Origin: an uncultured Bacteroidota bacterium
GTDB taxonomy: Bacteria; Bacteroidota; Bacteroidia; Flavobacteriales; Flavobacteriaceae
Assembly (NCBI GenBank): GCA_903837025.1
Contig: CAILTC010000612.1
Coordinates: forward strand, 1-6,491
Reading direction: 5' to 3'
Length of the DNA: 6,491 bases
Part shown: one piece after another, positions 1-4,193 of the stretch
Layout: every line of letters begins with the position of its first letter
Numbering within the stretch: position 1 is the stretch's first letter
Position numbers and translations under genes: made by a program
Notes under the pieces: generated by a model
What the model saw: only the letters and a program-made list of their open reading frames with translations
Database searches by the model: none
Told to the model about the DNA's origin: nothing

Positions 1-54
1 ACTTTTACTCATCGTTTTTTGTCTTTTGCAAAACCAAATTACGATTTTAATTGA
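1..54 (+). CDS. possible C-terminal end of an upstream gene (partial, unidentified)
   Basis: Reading from base 1, the frame is open for 17 codons (TFTHRFLSFAKPNYDFN) and ends with TGA at 52-54. The stop lies at the foot of a strong Rho-independent terminator, which is where the last gene of a transcription unit would end. That position is the only real argument for this frame. Frame 2 is also open, to about base 142, but it would run through the terminator. The fragment is too short to assign to a family, and the start lies outside the window. Confidence 0.35.
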   Translation, partial: TFTHRFLSFAKPNYDFN

Positions 55-83
55 GAAGCCATTTTTATGGCTTCTTTTTTTTT
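54..83 (+). terminator. Rho-independent terminator of the upstream gene
   Basis: A perfect 8-bp stem GAAGCCAT/ATGGCTTC (55-62 with 67-74), extended by an A-T pair (54/75), closes a TTTT loop and is followed by an unbroken T run from 75 to 83. On the opposite strand the tract after the stem is not T-rich, so it works in the + direction. It ends transcription entering from the left and separates that gene from the insertion sequence and the metal-efflux cassette. Confidence 0.85.
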
Positions 84-178
84 ACTTTTATCGGACAACA
101 ATGATTCCAAATATAAACATTTTTGTTATTGATTGATTTAAAAAAAATAACCGGTCTAAAATTTTGATTTTGTAAAAC

Positions 179-199
179 AAAAAAGAGGCTGTCTCAAAA
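179..199 (+). repeat. left terminal inverted repeat (IRL)
   Basis: Six A, the core GAGGCTGTCTC, then four A. It is the exact reverse complement of 1951-1971. Matching stops inward at base 200 (A here, T in the other copy) and outward at base 178 (C). It is the presumed transposase-binding and cleavage end. Confidence 0.9.
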
Positions 200-215
200 A
201 GACAGTCTTTTTTTT
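179..215 (+). terminator. hairpin with T run at the left end of the IS
   Basis: Bases 179-193 pair with 201-215 in a 15-bp stem with two G-T wobbles around a 7-base loop. The descending arm ends in eight T (208-215). Its form is that of a Rho-independent terminator reading into the element. It would shield the transposase gene from outside promoters, a usual way for insertion sequences to limit transposition. The terminal repeat itself forms half of the stem. Confidence 0.65.
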
Positions 216-299
216 GTTTAAAAAATTGATACAAACGAGTGATTATATTTATTTTATTCAATTGATTTTCATATATTTAAGTCGTAATAATTTAACTAT

Positions 300-1835
300 A
301 TGGCAATTCAAAAACCCACTTTCAAAGCCTATCATCAAGAGCAAATAATGCTTTTTCCACCTTCTTTAGAAGAGTTAGTTCCCCAAAGTCATCCTGTTCG
401 AGTAGTAAATGAAGTGATTGATAAAATTGACATCAACACTCTTTTAAATGCGTATCAAACAAAAGGATGTTCGAGTTATCATCCAAAAATGCTACTCAAA
501 GTATTAGTTTATGGCTATGTTAGCAATGTGTATAGCAGTCGAAAATTAGAAGCCTCCTGCAAAGAAAACATCTGTTTTATGTGGTTAACTGGAATGAATT
601 TTCCTGACCACAATACTATTAATCGATTCCGTGGCGTACGACTAAAAGAAGCATTACGAAGCGTTTTTGAAGAAGTAGTAAAACTTTTGGCAGCCGAAGG
701 ATTATTAAGTATTGATGAAATCTATACCGATGGCACCAAGATGGAAGCCAATGCTAATCGGTATACTTTTGTTTGGAAAAAAGCCATCCAAACCAACAAA
801 GAGAAGATGAAAAAGCAATTGGAAGACATTTGGAATTATGCCCAAAGTGTAGCCACGGATGAAGACAATATGCCCACACCACCAGACTTCACCACTATAG
901 ACACCGAAAAAGTACAGTCTACCGTAGATAAACTCAACGAAGTCTTGAAACCAAAAAAAGATATTGATACAAAAGTAAAAGCCAAACTTCGATACATCAA
1001 TCAAAATTTTCCTCAAAACATAGCCAAATACGAAAAACAAGAAGTTATTTTGGGAGAAAGAAATTCCTATTCCAAAACAGATACTGATGCTACTTTTATG
1101 CGTATGAAGGAAGATCACATGTTAAACGGTCAACTCAAAGCGGCTTATAATGTGCAAATTTCTACTTCCAATCAATACATTGTAAACTATACCATTCATC
1201 CCAACCCGACAGACACGACCACTTTACGGGTACATCTTGCCCAACACGAAGCCAGTTTTGGTAAATCACCACTAATCCTAACCGCCGATGCGGGATATGG
1301 ATCAGAAGAAAACTACACTTTGATGCAGGAAAAAGAAATGACCGCTTTTGTGAAATACAATATGTTCGACAAAGAACAAAACAATAACTACAACAGCAAA
1401 CATCCTTTTAGTCAGGACAAATTATTTTATAGCCCAGACAAGGATTGCTACATCTGTCCGATGGGACAAGAAATGCATTATATAGGAGATTCTAAGCGAA
1501 AAACAGCCACGGATTTTGAGCAAACATCAAGAAAATATCAAGCCCAAAACTGCTCCAATTGCCCACTCAATGGAGTCTGCCACAAATCAAAAACCAATAG
1601 AGTTATAGAAGTAAACGTAAATCTAAAAAAACTAAAACACAAAGCCCACGAATTACTCAATAGCGAACAAGGCATTGAAAGGAGAAAACAAAGGTGTCAC
1701 GATGTTGAGCCAGTCTTTGGAAACATAAAACAGAACCACGGGTTCCGACGCTTTATGCTTCGAAGTACCAAAAAAGTGCAAATAGAATGGGGATTATTAG
1801 CAATAGCACAAAATTTACGTAAAAAAGCAGCCTAA
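300..1835 (+). CDS. IS1182-family DDE transposase
   Basis: This enzyme should cut and join DNA at the ends of the surrounding insertion sequence. The 511-aa protein has the IS1182-like layout. An N-terminal DUF772-type region (about residues 15-125) includes HPKMLLKVLVYGY (61-73) and FPDHNTINRFR (101-111). The DDE catalytic domain has likely acidic residues at D144 (IYTDGTKMEA), D330 (LTADAGYGSEENY) and E470 (DVEPVFGNIKQNHGFRRF). A Lys-rich region of about 160-250 lies between the first two and may be coiled. A Cys cluster before the last acidic residue (C383, C386, C418, C421, C427) looks like the zinc-binding knuckle common in this family. The ATG at 300 has no clear Shine-Dalgarno sequence, as is normal in Bacteroidota, and the length fits the family. 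No frameshift or internal stop is seen, so the enzyme is probably active. Confidence 0.95.
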   Translation: MAIQKPTFKAYHQEQIMLFPPSLEELVPQSHPVRVVNEVIDKIDINTLLNAYQTKGCSSYHPKMLLKVLVYGYVSNVYSSRKLEASCKENICFMWLTGMNFPDHNTINRFRGVRLKEALRSVFEEVVKLLAAEGLLSIDEIYTDGTKMEANANRYTFVWKKAIQTNKEKMKKQLEDIWNYAQSVATDEDNMPTPPDFTTIDTEKVQSTVDKLNEVLKPKKDIDTKVKAKLRYINQNFPQNIAKYEKQEVILGERNSYSKTDTDATFMRMKEDHMLNGQLKAAYNVQISTSNQYIVNYTIHPNPTDTTTLRVHLAQHEASFGKSPLILTADAGYGSEENYTLMQEKEMTAFVKYNMFDKEQNNNYNSKHPFSQDKLFYSPDKDCYICPMGQEMHYIGDSKRKTATDFEQTSRKYQAQNCSNCPLNGVCHKSKTNRVIEVNVNLKKLKHKAHELLNSEQGIERRKQRCHDVEPVFGNIKQNHGFRRFMLRSTKKVQIEWGLLAIAQNLRKKAA

Positions 1836-1856
1836 TGAGCTGCTTTTTACTTTTTT
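1822..1856 (+). terminator. transposase terminator overlapping the stop codon
   Basis: A perfect 10-bp stem (1822-1831 with 1839-1848, AAAAAGCAGC/GCTGCTTTTT) closes a 7-base loop CTAATGA that contains the TAA stop (1833-1835). T runs follow at 1844-1848 and 1851-1856. The last codons, Lys-Lys-Ala-Ala, form the ascending arm. It should end the transposase mRNA inside the element. The stem is A-rich on its left side, so it may also work on the opposite strand. Confidence 0.8.
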
Positions 1857-1889
1857 ATTCAACTTCTACTCCTCGAGAGTGAAATAGAT

Positions 1890-1922
1890 TTTTGGAAATC
1901 GTATGTATTACCTTTTGGAAAT
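1890..1922 (+). repeat. subterminal 10-bp direct repeat inside the IS
   Basis: TTTTGGAAAT occurs at 1890-1899 and again at 1913-1922, 23 bp apart, between the transposase terminator and the right end. Such subterminal repeats can be transposase-binding sites, but I see no matching pair at the left end. In DNA this AT-rich the repeat could be chance. Confidence 0.4.
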
Positions 1923-1928
1923 AAAAAC

Positions 1929-1973
1929 AAAAGAGACTGACTCATTTTTATTTTGAGACAGCCTCTTTTTTTT
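1929..1973 (+). terminator. hairpin with T run at the right end of the IS
   Basis: Bases 1929-1943 (AAAAGAGACTGACTC) pair with 1955-1969 except at two positions, around an 11-base T-rich loop, and T runs on to 1973. The outer arm is the right terminal repeat. It has terminator form for transcription leaving the element rightwards. It would reduce read-through from the transposase into the response regulator gene that follows. Confidence 0.6.
1951..1971 (-). repeat. right terminal inverted repeat (IRR)
   Basis: TTTT, the core GAGACAGCCTC, then T. It is the exact reverse complement of 179-199. The T run continues two bases beyond the match, to 1973, so the outer boundary is uncertain by that much. 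Confidence 0.9.
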
Positions 1974-1991
1974 GAATTAAGTTCAAATATA

Positions 1992-2009
1992 TCTTAAACC
2001 ATTCTTAAG
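1992..2009 (+). promoter_or_regulatory. putative response-regulator operator, site 1 (autoregulation)
   Basis: Two direct TCTTAA half-sites (1992-1997 and 2003-2008) lie 11 bp, one helical turn, apart. The same pair with the same spacing lies upstream of the pump gene at 4130-4146. Written as CTTAAA-N5-CTTAAG, it has the geometry of the PmrA/BasR box of enterobacteria, a known OmpR-family direct repeat. The second half-site lies 22 bp upstream of the -7 hexamer region, overlapping where a -33 element would be, which suits an activator. The right half is also the centre of a 12-bp perfect palindrome (2001-2012), so an inverted-repeat reading is possible here. Assignment to the adjacent regulator is inference. 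Confidence 0.65.
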
Positions 2010-2030
2010 AATAGATCTTCTGTTTTTAAC

Positions 2031-2038
2031 TATCTTTG
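2031..2038 (+). promoter_or_regulatory. -7 promoter element for the response regulator gene
   Basis: TATCTTTG matches the Bacteroidota -7 consensus TAnnTTTG exactly. No TTG is seen at the expected -33 position, where the TCTTAA operator lies instead, suggesting dependence on an activator. A start near base 2045 would give a leader of about 30 nt before the ATG at 2077. Confidence 0.65.
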
Positions 2039-2052
2039 ATTCAAAACTAAAA

Positions 2053-2076
2053 ATGTTTCATTTTACGAAAAACTAA
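2053..2076 (+). other. 7-codon leader ORF abutting the regulator start
   Basis: ATG at 2053 opens the frame MFHFTKN and stops with TAA at 2074-2076, directly before the ATG of the regulator (TAAATG). It lies inside the predicted leader, so translation of it would deliver ribosomes to the next start. The first 11 bases (ATGTTTCATTT) are identical to the first 11 of the sensor kinase gene at 2745. There is no independent sign that it is translated. Confidence 0.25.
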
Positions 2077-2739
2077 ATGCACATATTAATTGTAGAAGAT
2101 GAAGTCGGTATCGTTCAATTTCTCCGACAGGGTTTAGAGGAAGAAGGTTATCAGATTACTAGTGCTTCGGATGGTTTGAAAGGTTTTGAATTGACTCAAA
2201 AGCAAAATTTCGATTTGATTTTATTAGATTGGATGTTGCCAAAAATGTCCGGAATAGATTTTTGTAAAGTATTTCGACTGAAAAATTTAATAACTCCAAT
2301 TATTTTTCTAACCGCAAAAGATACCATTCAAGAAACGATTGAAGGTTTGAAATCTGGCGCAAATGATTATATCAAAAAACCTTTTAGTTTTGATGAATTA
2401 TTAGAACGTATCAAAATTCATTTTAGAAACCAAACAGAGTCTGAGATTCTTACTCTTGGAACTATACAAATTAATATTGCAAAGCATGTTGTTTTTGCAA
2501 ACGGAAATGAAGTAAGTTTTACGCAAAGCGAATTCGAATTGCTCTGTTATTTGGTTAGAAACAAAGGAAAAGTTTGTTCCAGAAATCAAATAATTGAAGA
2601 TGTTTGGAACATTCATTTTGATTATGACACAGGAGTTATTGATGTTTTTATGAATGCAATTCGAAAAAAACTAAATCTAAAAATTGAGGAAGATTATATA
2701 AAAACCATTCGCGGAGTAGGTTATATCGCTAACGAATAA
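2077..2739 (+). CDS. OmpR-family response regulator of a metal-efflux two-component system
   Basis: A cytoplasmic DNA-binding regulator of 220 aa, the normal length for the OmpR/PhoB family. The receiver domain (about 1-118) has the acidic pair E7-D8, phosphoacceptor D51 (LILLDWMLP), T79 (IFLTAKD) and K101 followed by P102. The C-terminal winged helix (about 125-218) has the usual FTQSEFELLCYL start, the recognition helix around TGVIDVFMNAIRKKL, and the IKTIRGVGYIA wing. It resembles the CzcR/CopR type regulators placed beside RND metal pumps. The kinase gene begins 5 bp after its stop, so the two are co-transcribed. Its promoter carries the same double TCTTAA site as the pump promoter, implying that it activates both itself and the pump. 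The ATG at 2077 gives the canonical MHILIVEDE start. Confidence 0.93.
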   Translation: MHILIVEDEVGIVQFLRQGLEEEGYQITSASDGLKGFELTQKQNFDLILLDWMLPKMSGIDFCKVFRLKNLITPIIFLTAKDTIQETIEGLKSGANDYIKKPFSFDELLERIKIHFRNQTESEILTLGTIQINIAKHVVFANGNEVSFTQSEFELLCYLVRNKGKVCSRNQIIEDVWNIHFDYDTGVIDVFMNAIRKKLNLKIEEDYIKTIRGVGYIANE

Positions 2740-2744
2740 TTACT

Positions 2745-4124
2745 ATGTTTCATTTATCTTTCAAAAACAGAATTGCGTTTAATTATATTATCTCTACGGG
2801 ATTATTAATTTTTGTAGTGTTTTTTTCAATATATACTATTGTAAAAATTAGCGTCTACAGTCATATCAATAAGGATATAAATATTGAAGTCGATAAACAT
2901 CTCACCGAAATTGAAATAGTAAATAATCATATTGGTCTAATTCATAATAACGAATGGCAAGAACGGGAGCACAATACCGTTGCCGTAAACCCAGTTTTTG
3001 TTCAATTTTTTGATAAAAGTGGAATTCTTGCCGAAAAATCACCAAATTTAAAAATACAGACATTAGTTTTTAATTCGAAAATTCCAGACAATGAATTTTT
3101 CGACACAAAATTAGTCCATAAATCGATTCGGCAAATTCAGGTTCCTATATATAAAAATGCTGTAAAAAAAGGATATCTGTTAGTAGCAATGTCTATAGAA
3201 GATGCAAATATGGTCATCTATAATTTGTTACAAATCTTGATTTTTTCTTATCCATTAATACTATTACTCCTTTTTGTTATTGCAAGATTAATTGCAGGAC
3301 GAAGTATAAAACCCATAAGTTCTATTATACGAACATCAAATATTATCACAAAAGACAATTTAAAATCAAGAATTTTATTGCCTCAAAATAGAGATGAACT
3401 CTATACGCTTTCTACAACAATTAATAATTTGTTGGACAGAATCGAAAGTACAATCGAAAGAGAAAAGCAATTCACTTCCGATGCTTCTCACGAATTGAGA
3501 ACGCCACTCACGGTTATCAAAGGCACCTTAGAAGTGCTAATTCGAAAACCTAGAAACGAAGAAGAATACCACCAAAAAATAAATTTTTGTGTAAGCGAAA
3601 TAAACCATTTGAACCATTTGATAGATCAATTGCTATTGTTGGCTCGATTTGAAAATCAGAAGAAAAGTATAAAAATTGAAAATACACATTTGAATGCCAT
3701 AATTTTAGATACTATTTCTAGATATTCAAGTATCGTAAAATCAAAAAATATTCAAATAACAACTCAGTTTACCAATGAATTTTACATAGAAAGCGATGAA
3801 TATTTATTGTCAATTATTATGAATAATTTAATTTCTAATGCGCTTAAATATTCGAATGAAAACAATAGTATTTCTATTATAATCTCAAAAGAAAACGGTA
3901 TTATAGAATGCATAATTTCGGATCATGGAATAGGAATTCCAGACGAAGATTTGCAAAAAATATTTGATCAATTTTACAGGTCAAAATCAATAGAGCATAC
4001 TGAAATTAAAGGCACCGGTTTAGGTTTGTCAATTGTAAAAAGATTATGCAATCTACTTAATATTGATATCAAAATCACAAGCCAAGAAACTATTGGAACC
4101 ACAGTAAATTTAAGGTTCTTCTAA
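2745..4124 (+). CDS. membrane sensor histidine kinase of the metal-efflux two-component system
   Basis: A 459-aa inner-membrane kinase, partner of the regulator 5 bp upstream. Transmembrane segments lie at about 11-34 and 159-183. Between them is a periplasmic sensor of about 120 residues with six His (40, 52, 62, 67, 76, 125), no Cys and a single Met (149) before the second membrane segment. A HAMP linker follows (about 184-236). The HisKA domain has H249 in FTSDASHELRTPL. The ATPase domain has the N box (N361, N365 in NNLISNALKYS), G1 box DHGIGIP (393-399), F box IFDQFYR and G2 box GTGLGLSI (423-430). All catalytic motifs are intact, and the length suits the CzcS/CusS-type sensors. The signal is inferred from the pump gene and the His content to be a divalent metal ion. 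The stop at 4122-4124 is only 69 bp from the pump start. Confidence 0.92.
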   Translation: MFHLSFKNRIAFNYIISTGLLIFVVFFSIYTIVKISVYSHINKDINIEVDKHLTEIEIVNNHIGLIHNNEWQEREHNTVAVNPVFVQFFDKSGILAEKSPNLKIQTLVFNSKIPDNEFFDTKLVHKSIRQIQVPIYKNAVKKGYLLVAMSIEDANMVIYNLLQILIFSYPLILLLLFVIARLIAGRSIKPISSIIRTSNIITKDNLKSRILLPQNRDELYTLSTTINNLLDRIESTIEREKQFTSDASHELRTPLTVIKGTLEVLIRKPRNEEEYHQKINFCVSEINHLNHLIDQLLLLARFENQKKSIKIENTHLNAIILDTISRYSSIVKSKNIQITTQFTNEFYIESDEYLLSIIMNNLISNALKYSNENNSISIIISKENGIIECIISDHGIGIPDEDLQKIFDQFYRSKSIEHTEIKGTGLGLSIVKRLCNLLNIDIKITSQETIGTTVNLRFF

Positions 4125-4129
4125 GTAAA

Positions 4130-4147
4130 TCTTAAGTGGTTCTTAAG
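4130..4147 (+). promoter_or_regulatory. putative response-regulator operator, site 2 (pump promoter)
   Basis: TCTTAA at 4130-4135 and 4141-4146 repeats the arrangement of 1992-2008 with identical 11-bp periodicity, and again lies exactly 22 bp upstream of a TAnnTTTG element. A weaker third copy (TTCTAA, 4119-4124, four of six bases) sits another 11 bp upstream and overlaps the kinase stop. Sharing site, spacing and promoter phase with the regulator's own promoter is strong evidence for common control. DNA binding itself is inferred. Confidence 0.7.
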
Positions 4148-4157
4148 CTTTTTTTTT
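4131..4157 (+). terminator. possible weak terminator superimposed on operator 2
   Basis: Because CTTAAG is its own reverse complement, the two half-sites can also pair as RNA: CTTAAG (4131-4136) with CTTAAG (4142-4147) around the loop TGGTT. C and nine T (4149-4157) follow. The stem is only 6 bp and mostly A-T, so termination would be partial at best. If it works, it would reduce read-through from the kinase gene into the pump gene, leaving the pump mainly on its own promoter. Confidence 0.4.
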
Positions 4158-4168
4158 AACTGCTACTT

Positions 4169-4176
4169 TACTTTTG
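4169..4176 (+). promoter_or_regulatory. -7 promoter element for the RND pump gene
   Basis: TACTTTTG matches TAnnTTTG. No TTG occurs at the -33 position; a T run and the TCTTAA operator occupy it. A start about 7 nt downstream would leave a leader of only some 10-12 nt before the ATG at 4194. The pump is therefore predicted to have its own inducible promoter besides any read-through from the two-component genes. Confidence 0.65.
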
Positions 4177-4193
4177 CCAAAAAAAGTAATAGT

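Larger units (their letters stand above)
179..1971 (+). mobile_element. complete IS1182-family insertion sequence
   Basis: The element is bounded by perfect 21-bp inverted repeats (179-199 and 1951-1971) with the core GAGGCTGTCTC, a terminus I associate with IS1182-like elements. It carries one uninterrupted 511-aa DDE transposase gene. A length of about 1.8 kb fits this family. Each terminal repeat also pairs with a neighbouring subterminal copy to form a hairpin. No target-site duplication is apparent: the left flank ends GTAAAAC and the right flank begins TTGAATTAA, although runs of A and T at the junctions make the exact ends uncertain by one or two bases. It sits between the upstream terminator and the promoter of the response regulator gene, about 20 bp from that gene's operator. 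Intact ends and an open reading frame suggest a recent, possibly still mobile copy. Confidence 0.9.

Noticed and set aside
108..115. TATATTTG on the - strand, a match to the -7 consensus
   Set aside because: There is no TTG at the matching -33 position, and it would transcribe leftwards, antisense to the terminator and the upstream gene. Such matches are frequent in AT-rich DNA.
226..279. Possible transposase promoters (TTG at 226-228 with TATATTTA at 244-251; second TATATTTA at 272-279)
   Set aside because: The -7 matches lack the final G, and the spacing to a TTG is too short in both cases. A promoter must exist here, but I cannot place it.
705..1118. Open frame of 137 aa on the - strand inside the transposase gene
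   Set aside because: It is antisense to the conserved DDE transposase, has a low-complexity Phe/Ile-rich sequence, and shows no recognisable domain or promoter.
2001..2012. ATTCTTAAGAAT as a stand-alone palindromic operator
   Set aside because: The palindrome is not kept at the pump promoter, whereas the direct TCTTAA repeat and its spacing are. The direct-repeat reading explains both sites.
2401..2616. Open frame of 71 aa on the - strand inside the response regulator gene
   Set aside because: It is antisense to the conserved DNA-binding domain and has no family features.
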